Counted from the stretch's first letter, positions 24,247 through 33,430 are shown. The stretch: 47,340 nt of DNA from an uncultured Lachnospiraceae bacterium (GCA_945949085.1 CAMFDJ010000023.1:1-47340); one strand, 5' to 3'. Notes: generated by a model not told the origin, from the letters alone. Translations and numbers: made by a program.

Positions 24247-27200
24247 TTACTTTTTGTTTCTGCGTCTATACAAGAGGAATGTACCGGTTCCGATACCTGT
24301 CATGCCCAAAAGGAGCATCAGCAACCACAGAAGCGGTCTTGCGTCATCTCCGGTCTTGGTCAGACTTGTGGTGATTGTGGATGATGTTGTTTCAGATGAT
24401 ATTGCCGTCGTCGTGGATGATGGTATTCCGGGTTCTTCGCCATTATCCGTTGTTGTACTGCCCGATGATTTCTTCTGATACTTATCTGTAAAGGCTATCG
24501 TCTTTGTTCCATCAGCTTTCACTGTGACTTTCGCAGCAAATCGTTCTTTTGCCTCTCCTTTTCCAACAGCCACACTATGCGCTACAAGCTTGTAACCATC
24601 GATTTCATAGGCACTCTCTTTGATCTGATAAGTGCCTTCCGGCAAATCCAGTTTCATCCGGTAAAGCTTACTGCCATCATCATAGGTAAAATCCGTCAGT
24701 TTTACAGTCTTCTCCTCGCCGCTTTCCTGATCTGTAACCGTAAAGCGTATTGCTGCTTCTGCCGTTTTTCTCTTCACATCTCCCTTAATCTTCTTGGTAA
24801 TGAGCAAGGTTGCCTTCTTTGTCTCATACACATCCTCATAGGCAACTGTCGTCGTGGTATCCTTTTCAACTGTGACATTTACTTTTGCTCCATCCTGAGG
24901 CTTACCGCCATCGACTGTATATTTCACGCCAGTCAGTTCATAGCCGTTAATATCGGTGATGGTCTCTTCCACTGTGTAACCACCCGGAGTAGCCGGCAAT
25001 GTCAATGTCCATATACCTTTCTTTTTGTCATATACAAAGTCCTTCAATGTGACTTTTCGCTCCAGTCCGGTATCCTGATTCGTGATCGTAAACTGCAGAG
25101 CACCTTCTGCTTCCTCTTTTGTCACATCTCCCTTAATTGTCTTTGTAATGACAAGCTTGCCCGGATTTTCTGTATAGGCATCTTCAAAGGCAACTGTCGT
25201 GATACCGTCCTTCTTCACCACCGCATCCGCCTTGCTGCCCGTCTGCTGTGCCTTGCCATCTACACTGTATTTCACTGTTTCAATAGCATAACCGTCAATA
25301 TCATACACCGTCTCCTCAACGGTATACCCACCTGTCTTCTCGGTCAGTTCCAGAATATAGTTACCTGTCGTTGCATTGAATGCAAAATCCTTTAATGTAT
25401 AGGACTTTGCCGTGCCAGTCTGATTCTCTGTCACCTTGAATTGCAATGCACCTTCTGCCTCTTCTTTTGTCACAGCGCCCTTGATATTCTTTGTGATAAT
25501 GAGCTTACCGGTTTCATACTGATAATTGTCTTCATAAGCAATTGTCACATCCTGTCCTTCCGGCACCGTCACAGCTGCTGCCACATTTTTTCCATCTGCC
25601 ACAGCAGCTCCGTCTACCTGATAAGTCACACCGGTACATATATAACCATCAATGTCATAGATCGTTTCCTGTACTGTATAACCTCCCAGCTTATCCGGAA
25701 GTGTCAGCGTATATTCCTTTGTCGTCTCATCATACGTAAACTGTTGTAATGTGTATTCGTTTGTGCTGCCGGTTGCCGTTTCCGTCACAACAAACCGCAA
25801 TGCACCTTCCGCTTCTTCTTTTGTCAGATCACCCTTGATTGTCTTTTTGATGATAAGACGACCGGGCTGTGGGATATACGTATTTACAATCTGTGCCTGC
25901 GTATGGTCTGCGCTGTAGGTGATTGCAGGCGTATAACCGGATACATCACCTTCTGCCACCGTATAGACAACCATGTTGCCATTCTTATATTTCGGCAACT
26001 GCGTAAAGCTTGCCTCTCCCGTTCCGTCATTACCGATTGTGATGCTCATGGATGCCTGTACGCTTGAGCCCTCCGCATAAAACGGCTGACCATCTGCCCA
26101 CAAATATACCTTCACGCTCTGCGGTCTTTTCTGATACAGATTGTTTTCATCCTCAAATCGCTTTGTCACCTTCAGAGAAGTCTTTTCCGTCACATGCGTA
26201 TTGGTAATTCGATAGATACCTTTGTCTCCCGGATCAGCCTCAAGCGTCGCGATGTCTCCGTCCTTCCAGGACGCGATTGCAGTCGTATAGCCATCTATCG
26301 CCTGCTCTGTCACCGTATACTTGATTTTGTTAGTGCCGGTGCTATATGTCGGCAGATTTGACCATGTATACTTCCAGCCATTCAGTTCATTCAGCGTTAC
26401 CGTCTCGACAGTATTTCCGTCTGCTTTCAGTGTCACCTGCACCGCAGAAGCTCTTTTTCCATCCTGATTATTGGAATCATTCCAGATTTTCTCGACAGTT
26501 CTGCTTGTCGCAGGCCAGCTGTTTACGACATGAATGGTTCCATCCGTGATGACAGATCCGTTATTGTTATCCAACTGATAGGTAAATGTTGCTCCAAAAT
26601 TATCCGGTGGGTTAATCTCCTCCACCGTATAAGCAATCTTTGTTCCATTCTTATAGACAGGCAGACCGGTCCATTTATAAGTCCAATCACATCCATTCTC
26701 AGTTCCTAAATCGCTCCTTAAAACAACCGGATTGCCATATGCCACGCCGTCAGCTTTTAGCTGCATTTTGATAGTTGCCGGCAGCGTTCCACCTGTTGTA
26801 ATATTCCATGCCTTTTTCAGGGTTATATTCCGTTTCTCCGGAATATGGGTATTGGTAATCGTAAAGCTTGTCGGATCGACTACACTTGTGTAGCCGATTG
26901 CAGTAAGCTCTGCCTCGTCCAATTCCTTAACCAGATAGGTTATGGTATTGCTATCCGTATCTTTTTCATCCAGATCATTCCATGTATACGTCCACAGGTT
27001 ACTTGCATTTAAGGTGACCGGTTCTCCCACATTGGCAGGCACACCTCCTGTCAAACGCTGTAACTGCACCCTGACAGAAACGGGACGTTTGCCATCCTGA
27101 TCATTCTGATCCTCCCAGACTTTGGTGACAGTTCTGCTCACCTTACCCGGATGAAATTGATTGGTGATGGTATAGGTAATCTGCGTCCCATCTGCAGATG

Positions 27201-30200
27201 CTACTTTGGTCATATCCTTCATCTGATAGCCGGTAATATCTGCTTCTTTGACAGAATAGGTGACCGCATTTCCGCCCACAATCACCGGGAGATCACTAAA
27301 TGTCGCTTTCCATCCGTTTGCTGCGTTTAATGTGACAGTATGTCCTGTCGCCACATTGTCGCAAAGCAGACTGACCACAAGATCACCGGAAGGACCGGTA
27401 ATTGCTGCGCCACTCGCATCTATCCACTTCTTTTCTACTGTGACATCCGTATACTTCACTTCGTATCGGTTTGTGATCGTAAGTTTCAGCACATTCTCAG
27501 TTTCACCGGTCTGCAGCTTACCTACCGTCACAGTGCTTCCACCGATTTCCACATTAGCCGTGCCGGAGTAAGCTGTCGTATAATTTGCAACAGCATCTTC
27601 CACTGCAAAATACTTATTTTCGACTCCGCCGGTATATTTGGGAAGCGCCGCACTAGTCCATTTCCAGTCATTTGCTGCATTCAGCGCCACTACTCCGACG
27701 AGCGCCTCTGCAGTGATCTCATTTCTGTAGATTCTGACAATGACCTGACCGGGACGCAATTCCGCTGCATTATTTTCATCATCCCAGCTCTTTTTCAGAG
27801 AAAGCGTCACCGTTTCCGGCTGATACTGATTGGTAATGGTGTATCCGTTTGCCTTTGTTCCCTCTGCCGGAACAGCATAGCCCGGAACAGTTGTCTGTTC
27901 CACCACTTTATAAGCAAATTCATCCCCTGAAACATTATATTTCGGCAAATCTGCAAACTCGAAATTTTTAGACGATGCATCAATGCCAATCGTCACGCTC
28001 TGACCGGTCGTACTCCATGTAACGCCCCCGTCTGCACTACGATAAAGCTCCAGTACAACAGGGATCCGCTTCCCATCCTGATTTCCCGCATCATCCCAGA
28101 TCTTCCGACCGGACACGGATACTGTCTGGAAGGTATTACTGATGACAAAATCTGTATTGCTTCCCGCCTTGAGTGCCACACTGCTTACATATCCATTCGG
28201 TGTATATACATTGCCGAGTGCATCCACTTCCTTAACGGTATAGGTAGAGCCCTTGATCAGTCCCGTCCACTTTCCGGTCCATCCGTTCTCCTCCGACAGC
28301 GTAAGATCATCCTGTCCGGCAATCGGGGTACCGGATGCATCGCAAAGCATCGCATATACTGTTTTCCGATACGCTTGATTCGACTCGTCTCCGATCCATT
28401 TTTTGGTCACTGAAACATCTGTTGTCTCTACCGTCGTATCTGCTTTATTGGTAACCTGTATGGTACCTTCCTTGATACCGCTTGTATTATTTGCAGAGTA
28501 AGTGGTCGTATAGCCTGTCAAAGGTGTTTCCTTCACCTGATAATAATAGTCCGGATCAAGATCTGACCATGTATGACTCCAGTCGCCGCCACTCAGTGTT
28601 TTTGTATCTACCAGCTCCTCTGAGCCGGCCACATCGACCAGATTTGCCCCCTGATAGTAATATTTTTCGTTATCCGCTATATCTCCCTGACTCAGCCATC
28701 CTGAATGCACATAATTAATCTGGATTTCCGTATCGCTGTCACCTATGTGGATATCGGTATAATACCAGCCCTTTGCATCATTTCTCTGTACGACCTGACC
28801 CACGCCGTTTGCCGTTGCGGTCACACCGTCATTAGCATTCCATCTGACACTGAAGGTGGTGTCTTTTTTGACATAGACATCTTTCCTAAGGCTTGTATCC
28901 TCCATGACTCCCCCCGGATTGGCATAATCCGTACCAAAGAATCTCACCGTCACCTTCACACCATCATATTGCCTCTGCTTTTTATACAGCTTCATCTCGA
29001 CGCTCGCACCTGCAGAAGGAGTCAGCGCCGTTCCGTCCTGATTCAGCCATTTTTTCTGAACCGTGATGGCATTATGCTCTTTTTGATTGGATATTTTATA
29101 ATCCTGCGAATTACTGATAAAGTAATTGACACTAGCGTCAGATGACATCTTACCGGCTGACTTTGCCGCCTGCAACGTCTCACTCATAGCTGTGCGAAGC
29201 TCTGTCATTGACTCACTGCTGTTTCCGGGCGAACCAAAGACAAAATAAGTATATGCTCCCGATACCAGAACATAGCCGGCCGGAGGATTGGTCTCGGTCA
29301 GGCGGTAAAGCACCTTGGAATCAACCTGAATATCTGTCGCCTCCGATGCTGCCCCCTCCAGACGCGTCACAAAATGCACTCCGTTTTTGCCGACCTCAAT
29401 ACCGGTTTGCACATTTTCCCAATCCTTGCTTGTATTATTATACTTCTCCAGATTAAATCTTGCACCTTCGAGATGCAGTGTGTAGTCATTTTCATCTGAC
29501 TTATAAATGGTGACAGCAGGTCTTTTCCCGGCCGTTGAGCTTGAGGATGCAACGTCATAGCTGACTTCATCGCTCTGTGCTTCTGCAATACCAAACAAGG
29601 TCGCCTTATTGGCAATTTTTGTTCCGGCAATCGTATTGGAAAACTCAAACCGATACGTATATTCCAGGACGCACGCCGTTGCGTCCGGCACATCGATGGA
29701 GAGCGTATAATGGAACTTTCCGCCGGAGTTTTCCGATGTGAGCTGATAACACATCTCTGTGATCTCATCGCCCTTATTTCCCGTTTTCGTCGTATCATAC
29801 CGATACAGATGTATCTTATCAGCGACAAGCTCTGCCTTAACAAAGCCGTTCTCCGCCACCGACATGGTATCTGTCAGATGAAGCACATCTTCATTCAAAG
29901 CAAGATCCTTTGCCCCTGTGTTGATATTTACCGTATATGTCACTTCATTCGTTGGATTGTTTTCAGAATCCAGATTCTGCGAACCGAATTTCTCAAGCGG
30001 TTTCGTTTCGCTCGTTCCGTAATCAACATCCTGCGATGCCACAAAATAATCCGTCGGATCGCCTTGCAGATATGCCTTGTTGCTCACAGAAAGCATTCCA
30101 TCCGCTTCCTCGGGCAATTGCACATAATACTCCAGATAAATCGTTCTCGGGTTATTGGAAGCATCCTTCAGATATGACGCCGGCACAGTGATCTGATATT

Positions 30201-31797
30201 GTACCGGGTCGGCATCTGCCGCCGTGATCAGATGTGGAACCAGATCTGCCACGTCTAAACTGTTCCAAGGATCTGATTTGACTTTTATATTTCCGTCAAT
30301 GCTGCAGCCCTTTGGCAGTTCATCCATAATAACCTGCTCTTCTGTCATGGATTTATCCACGTTGACACCAAGCCAGAATTTCAGCTGATGGTCCTTTGTT
30401 GTACCGCTGCCGCCATAACCGGCTGTCAGATCATTGTAATCCAGCGCTTCACTGTAGCCGGTGCTGTAGCCCCAGTTGTTCCACTGGTCAACCTTTGTAT
30501 AAACCTCTTTGCTTAATTTTTTGGCATTCTTATCCGTATAAGACGCCTGTTTCTCCGGTTCCGTGACACCGGCCACCGTCAATTGTGCCTTGTTTGTAAA
30601 GCTGCGGCTGGCATTGTCAGCCATTCCCGTATAGTCTGCTTTTGTACGATATGTCAATACGATCTTATCTGTCGCATAAGGAACTGCGCTTCCGAATGTG
30701 ACCTGAAAACTTCTGATCTGCATCGCTGCGGTGATCTGGCTCTGCGTATATGCCGTCCCGCTGCAATCCTCTGTCGTGTAATAAGAAATCGTTGCACCTG
30801 CAGGGAGTCCTTCTACCGCAAGAAGGGAGCTGTTCATACACAAATACTCGCCCAGCTTATCCTGCACATAGCTTCCAGCCGGTATCCCATCACTCGGAAT
30901 CGTGATCTCTGTCTGCCACTCATAAACTGCAGCATCATCATCCTTTGATACAACCTTTACAAATTTTTTGTTCAGATGGTCGGACCTTTCATAATACTGA
31001 TGGCTGGTCACGGGATCATACTCGCCCAGCTTTACCGTATTTGCATAATCCACATTGTCAGGCAGTAGTCCCGTCGGCGCCGGATATGTATAGGTAATCT
31101 TATATTCTTGATTGCTTTCGGCAGGAAATGTGATTCCTGATCCAAACAGATCAGTGAGTGTCACCCCGGCAAGCGCCGGTGAAATTGTAAGCCCCGTCAC
31201 CTTACTGCTGTCAAATGCAGCTGTATTGGTGATGCCAAATGTATCTTTTAAAACCAATCCGCTGATGTCTTCTCCGGACGGATTCACAACAATCGTCCAG
31301 ACAGAATTGCCATCTGCATCCTTTCCGGAGCTTTTTTGCAACATAGTATGGGTCAGCTTTGCACTTATTTCATTGGTTGTATAGGTATTAGAGTACGGAC
31401 TGGTGCCGCTGGTCGCCGTAATCTTATTTCTGACATACTGATCCCCATTGATATTCTGATAAGCAGAATTATCGATCTTTGCCGTATAGGTAATCGTATA
31501 CTCTCCTCCGGCATCCAGTTTGGGCAGACCGGTAATACTGAAGGATGTCGCATCTGCAGCCTTTGTATAGTCTGATACAACATTCCCGTTTTTGTCCTTT
31601 ACCCGAATGCTGTCTGTATCAAGAGACGCGAGACCACTCTTGTCCATTGTCATGATATCCTTGACATCGACAGTTGTCCTGGTTCCCTTTGTCGAACTGA
31701 CCACTACCGAATAGGTAATATACTTGTCCGCGCCGGTCTGCACAACCTCTGTAATGGATTTTACTGCATTGATATCAAATGCATCATTGTTAGGCAC
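24247..31797 (-). CDS. Giant Cna_B-repeat surface adhesin, main part downstream of an amber codon
   Basis: This frame (2516 codons from a GTG) continues in phase with the signal-peptide fragment at 31879-32520 after a TAG and 27 sense codons. The first 750 residues or so resemble beta-sandwich adhesin domains (TYTAKIDN, TYRTKADYTG, LEYYVQLPEE). A SpaA-like domain follows (KRPAVTIYKSDEN...ARFNLEKYN). Then come about nine Cna_B domains opening with VxKxWxDxxNQDGKR-type strands and ending in YTITN. Four repeats of 116-118 residues follow, then a Ser/Thr linker and the sorting signal LTKTGDD (about 2479-2485), a hydrophobic helix and RRRNKK. Cna_B domains usually carry Lys-Asn isopeptide bonds. 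A GGGAGG lies 10 bases before the GTG, but a product started there would lack a signal peptide. Confidence 0.85.
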   Translation of the reverse strand: MPNNDAFDINAVKSITEVVQTGADKYITYSVVVSSTKGTRTTVDVKDIMTMDKSGLASLDTDSIRVKDKNGNVVSDYTKAADATSFSITGLPKLDAGGEYTITYTAKIDNSAYQNINGDQYVRNKITATSGTSPYSNTYTTNEISAKLTHTMLQKSSGKDADGNSVWTIVVNPSGEDISGLVLKDTFGITNTAAFDSSKVTGLTISPALAGVTLTDLFGSGITFPAESNQEYKITYTYPAPTGLLPDNVDYANTVKLGEYDPVTSHQYYERSDHLNKKFVKVVSKDDDAAVYEWQTEITIPSDGIPAGSYVQDKLGEYLCMNSSLLAVEGLPAGATISYYTTEDCSGTAYTQSQITAAMQIRSFQVTFGSAVPYATDKIVLTYRTKADYTGMADNASRSFTNKAQLTVAGVTEPEKQASYTDKNAKKLSKEVYTKVDQWNNWGYSTGYSEALDYNDLTAGYGGSGTTKDHQLKFWLGVNVDKSMTEEQVIMDELPKGCSIDGNIKVKSDPWNSLDVADLVPHLITAADADPVQYQITVPASYLKDASNNPRTIYLEYYVQLPEEADGMLSVSNKAYLQGDPTDYFVASQDVDYGTSETKPLEKFGSQNLDSENNPTNEVTYTVNINTGAKDLALNEDVLHLTDTMSVAENGFVKAELVADKIHLYRYDTTKTGNKGDEITEMCYQLTSENSGGKFHYTLSIDVPDATACVLEYTYRFEFSNTIAGTKIANKATLFGIAEAQSDEVSYDVASSSSTAGKRPAVTIYKSDENDYTLHLEGARFNLEKYNNTSKDWENVQTGIEVGKNGVHFVTRLEGAASEATDIQVDSKVLYRLTETNPPAGYVLVSGAYTYFVFGSPGNSSESMTELRTAMSETLQAAKSAGKMSSDASVNYFISNSQDYKISNQKEHNAITVQKKWLNQDGTALTPSAGASVEMKLYKKQRQYDGVKVTVRFFGTDYANPGGVMEDTSLRKDVYVKKDTTFSVRWNANDGVTATANGVGQVVQRNDAKGWYYTDIHIGDSDTEIQINYVHSGWLSQGDIADNEKYYYQGANLVDVAGSEELVDTKTLSGGDWSHTWSDLDPDYYYQVKETPLTGYTTTYSANNTSGIKEGTIQVTNKADTTVETTDVSVTKKWIGDESNQAYRKTVYAMLCDASGTPIAGQDDLTLSEENGWTGKWTGLIKGSTYTVKEVDALGNVYTPNGYVSSVALKAGSNTDFVISNTFQTVSVSGRKIWDDAGNQDGKRIPVVLELYRSADGGVTWSTTGQSVTIGIDASSKNFEFADLPKYNVSGDEFAYKVVEQTTVPGYAVPAEGTKANGYTITNQYQPETVTLSLKKSWDDENNAAELRPGQVIVRIYRNEITAEALVGVVALNAANDWKWTSAALPKYTGGVENKYFAVEDAVANYTTAYSGTANVEIGGSTVTVGKLQTGETENVLKLTITNRYEVKYTDVTVEKKWIDASGAAITGPSGDLVVSLLCDNVATGHTVTLNAANGWKATFSDLPVIVGGNAVTYSVKEADITGYQMKDMTKVASADGTQITYTITNQFHPGKVSRTVTKVWEDQNDQDGKRPVSVRVQLQRLTGGVPANVGEPVTLNASNLWTYTWNDLDEKDTDSNTITYLVKELDEAELTAIGYTSVVDPTSFTITNTHIPEKRNITLKKAWNITTGGTLPATIKMQLKADGVAYGNPVVLRSDLGTENGCDWTYKWTGLPVYKNGTKIAYTVEEINPPDNFGATFTYQLDNNNGSVITDGTIHVVNSWPATSRTVEKIWNDSNNQDGKRASAVQVTLKADGNTVETVTLNELNGWKYTWSNLPTYSTGTNKIKYTVTEQAIDGYTTAIASWKDGDIATLEADPGDKGIYRITNTHVTEKTSLKVTKRFEDENNLYQKRPQSVKVYLWADGQPFYAEGSSVQASMSITIGNDGTGEASFTQLPKYKNGNMVVYTVAEGDVSGYTPAITYSADHTQAQIVNTYIPQPGRLIIKKTIKGDLTKEEAEGALRFVVTETATGSTNEYTLQQFTYDETTKEYTLTLPDKLGGYTVQETIYDIDGYICTGVTYQVDGAAVADGKNVAAAVTVPEGQDVTIAYEDNYQYETGKLIITKNIKGAVTKEEAEGALQFKVTENQTGTAKSYTLKDFAFNATTGNYILELTEKTGGYTVEETVYDIDGYAIETVKYSVDGKAQQTGSKADAVVKKDGITTVAFEDAYTENPGKLVITKTIKGDVTKEEAEGALQFTITNQDTGLERKVTLKDFVYDKKKGIWTLTLPATPGGYTVEETITDINGYELTGVKYTVDGGKPQDGAKVNVTVEKDTTTTVAYEDVYETKKATLLITKKIKGDVKRKTAEAAIRFTVTDQESGEEKTVKLTDFTYDDGSKLYRMKLDLPEGTYQIKESAYEIDGYKLVAHSVAVGKGEAKERFAAKVTVKADGTKTIAFTDKYQKKSSGSTTTDNGEEPGIPSSTTTAISSETTSSTITTSLTKTGDDARPLLWLLMLLLGMTGIGTGTFLLYRRRNKK
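24465..25863 (-). repeat. Four 116-118-residue tandem repeats within the adhesin
   Basis: Units begin at 25863, 25509, 25161 and 24813 (spacings 354, 348 and 348 bases). Each opens with G(R/K)L(I/V)I(K/T)K-IKGD-like sequence, then KEEAEGAL(R/Q)F in the first three, and ends in TVAYED-type sequence. The fourth has diverged (KRKTAEAAIRF). They look like elongated transthyretin-like stalk domains that place the Cna_B region away from the wall. Confidence 0.85.
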
Positions 31798-31878
31798 AAT
31801 CTTGATGCCTCCCGGTACAACCGTGGGGTTTCCGCTAAAGCTGATCCCCTCTGCAACCTGCTCATTGCTCAGACTTGC

Positions 31879-31881
31879 CTA
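31879..31881 (-). other. In-frame amber codon splitting the adhesin gene
   Basis: The reading frame ...NLTFDC-TAG-ASLSNEQVAEG... is continuous on both sides, with the same base composition and no frameshift. The TAG is therefore a single nonsense codon in an otherwise intact gene of about 2757 codons. TAG also ends ordinary genes in this window (DUF4364, sspC, DUF5722), so it is not generally recoded. A point mutation (for example from CAG), phase-like variation or a sequencing error are the simplest explanations. Confidence 0.9.
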
Positions 31882-32520
31882 GCAGTCGAAAGTCAGGTTC
31901 CCGTCAAATGCCCTGTTATCGTTTACAAAACTGTCATCATATGTGATTGTAACATAGCCGGTGGTACTGATCGTATAATCTCCGACATAATCGTCACCTG
32001 ATTTGACCTTGCCGCTCTGCACATCACTGATCTTAATATTGGCCGGCAATTGATAAGTCATTGTTTTATGCTCCGGTGTGACAATGCCGTTGGCAAAAGA
32101 AAAATCCATGGAAATACGCACATCGGACCCATTCATAATTCCGTCATCGGATGCCTGCACATAAGTGTTCTTATCGCCGGCTGAAGGAACAAGCATCGTG
32201 ATCTTGCTAATGTAATTGTCGAGCTTATAAGGATTCTCATCCACCCCTTCTGTCTCCGCAGTGATGCTATCCCCCATCGCTTCATCCGCCCGGGCATCCG
32301 GTTCTGCCTCTGTTTGTGACACATCCGTCAATGTCTCTCCACTGTCTTTTGCAGGGTCCGCAGATAACTCCATCGATCCACCTATCTCATTTTCAGACAC
32401 AGATGTCATTTCCTTGTCATTGGCCGCTTCCGCATTCCAGAAGTGTCCCTGAAAGACATTCACAAACAAAATGAGTGACAAAATGATTGCAATCCCTCTT
32501 TTGAAATCCTGTTTCCACAT
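31879..32520 (-). CDS. N-terminal fragment of the giant adhesin (signal peptide and first domain)
   Basis: The 213-residue fragment begins MWKQDFKRGIAIILSLILFV, a signal peptide likely cleaved after NAEA (about 32). A Ser/Glu/Asp/Thr-rich spacer follows (about 33-97), then the start of a beta-sandwich adhesin domain (ISKITMLVPSAG...VRISMDFSFANGIVTPEHKTMTYQLPANIKI). It stops at TAG and continues in frame as the 2516-codon part. Translated alone it would be secreted without an anchor. AGGGA lies just upstream of the ATG and a good promoter lies about 190 bases upstream. Confidence 0.85.
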   Translation of the reverse strand: MWKQDFKRGIAIILSLILFVNVFQGHFWNAEAANDKEMTSVSENEIGGSMELSADPAKDSGETLTDVSQTEAEPDARADEAMGDSITAETEGVDENPYKLDNYISKITMLVPSAGDKNTYVQASDDGIMNGSDVRISMDFSFANGIVTPEHKTMTYQLPANIKISDVQSGKVKSGDDYVGDYTISTTGYVTITYDDSFVNDNRAFDGNLTFDC

Positions 32521-32709
32521 AGTCCCTATACCTCTTTCCTCTTCCTTTTTTCTTTCGCCCTTTACGATATGTCATCGGCAAGAACACGAATTCCTGCCCA
32601 CTCTCAAGCTTTTTCTGCATTTTATATCGGTATAATTCAACTTCTACATAATAAGAATCTCCGCATCACAAGCATAGTTTACCATTTTCAAATTATGTAA
32701 CCTAAATTT

Positions 32710-32738
32710 ACTATATCTATCTTTTTCAATGAAGTCAA
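32710..32738 (-). promoter_or_regulatory. sigma-A promoter of the adhesin
   Basis: On the minus strand TTGACT (32733-32738) and TATAGT (32710-32715) are exactly 17 bases apart. Initiation near 32703 gives a leader of about 180 bases. The leader contains an ATG-started frame at 32620 (MQKKLESGQEFVF..., Lys/Arg-rich) that overlaps the adhesin start in another frame and has no ribosome binding site; I do not count it as a gene. Confidence 0.7.
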
Positions 32739-32787
32739 TAGTATCATACTTATCAAAGTAGGGAATTTTGCAGAAATTCTTCCTTTA

Positions 32788-32962
32788 TGTACACTCGGGT
32801 GAGAATGAATGCCCGCTTCGCTCGTGCTTGATTTTGTTCCTCTGACCACTCGAAAATCATGCTGCTTCGCAGCATCCGCACTTCGTGCTCACCGATTTTC
32901 TCGTTGAATGCTCGGCAAAAATCAAATACTTCGCTCGTGCTTGATTTTGTTCCTCGCATTCA
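32788..32962 (-). repeat. Structured intergenic repeat, copy D
   Basis: On the minus strand TGAATGC (plus 32956-32962) pairs with GCATTCA (plus 32905-32911), enclosing arm 1 (AAAATCAA/TTGATTTT). The core arm follows (plus 32846-32906) with hairpins GCAC-GAA-GTGC and ATGCTGC-GAA-GCAGCAT, then a diverged second arm 1 (to about 32800) and an ACCCGAGTGTACA end. It lies between the terminator of the 33040-33315 gene and the adhesin promoter. Confidence 0.87.
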
Positions 32963-33002
32963 AAAAAAGACAGCCTATATTTCTCAATATAGCCTGTCTT
33001 TT
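32963..33002 (-). terminator. Intrinsic terminator of the 33040-33315 gene
   Basis: AAAAGACAG and CTATAT pair with ATATAG and CTGTCTTTT around a 6-base loop, with one central mismatch (32965-33002). On the minus strand it runs into T7. It lies 37 bases past the stop and directly abuts repeat copy D. Confidence 0.88.
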
Positions 33003-33039
33003 CAAAAATTCAATATGATCTGCACACGCCTCTGCCAAA

Positions 33040-33315
33040 TCATGCAAACACCGAATCATCTCCAAAAATCCTTGCTGCATGCTGCATGCCCATCTGCATC
33101 TGACTGTTTAAAATATCTGCAAAATTGACCGACTGTCCTCTCGGTATCGGATTGATCGTTTCCTGCGCATAAGGACTTTCCGGCTGCTCAATGTGACTGC
33201 TGGTCACATCATTATCTACCTTGCCTATGGCATTGAGGCTCTTCGCGCTCACCGTATTGGTATTGTAAATATATGGTTGATACCCCTGGTATGCGCCGAT
33301 TGCTCCTATTCCCAT
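33040..33315 (-). CDS. Hypothetical protein, 91 residues
   Basis: I do not recognise a family. The protein begins MGIGAIGAYQGYQPYIYNTN, has a polar, mostly uncharged first half with many Asn/Ser/Gln, and a second half with NPIPRGQSVNFADILNSQMQMGMQHAARIFG. The last 30 residues may form an amphipathic helix. There is no signal peptide, membrane helix or cysteine. GGAGG lies 7 bases upstream of the ATG; a promoter and a terminator bracket it, so it is a single-gene unit and very likely real. The Gly/Tyr/Asn-rich start recalls small flagellar or spore-surface proteins, but that is only an impression. Confidence 0.78.
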   Translation of the reverse strand: MGIGAIGAYQGYQPYIYNTNTVSAKSLNAIGKVDNDVTSSHIEQPESPYAQETINPIPRGQSVNFADILNSQMQMGMQHAARIFGDDSVFA

Positions 33316-33400
33316 CTTACGCCTCCTATCATACAGCTTTGTTTTACTTCACGCTGTATCAAATATTTGACAAAAAAAATTTCTGAATCCTTTTCAAATC

Positions 33401-33430
33401 ATTATACGCCCTAAAGGATGCTGTCTGCAA
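33401..33430 (-). promoter_or_regulatory. sigma-A promoter of the 33040-33315 gene
   Basis: On the minus strand TTGCAG (33425-33430) and a perfect TATAAT (33401-33406) are 18 bases apart. The leader would be about 80 bases. Confidence 0.65.

Noticed and set aside
23749..24384. Long plus-strand frames with repeated peptide segments across copy C (also 23870-24199)
   Set aside because: The repetition comes from the 117-bp DNA unit being a multiple of three; there is no ribosome binding site, and the same DNA is a structured repeat present elsewhere without an open frame.
24577..25749. Plus-strand frames of up to 272 codons opposite the adhesin repeats
   Set aside because: Shadow frames of the adhesin; their Cys/Ile/His-rich composition is what antisense Thr/Val/Lys codons give.
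32417..32620. 67-codon frame in the adhesin leader overlapping its start
   Set aside because: No ribosome binding site, Lys/Arg-rich by composition, and it runs out of frame through the signal peptide. It is at most an upstream frame of unknown effect.
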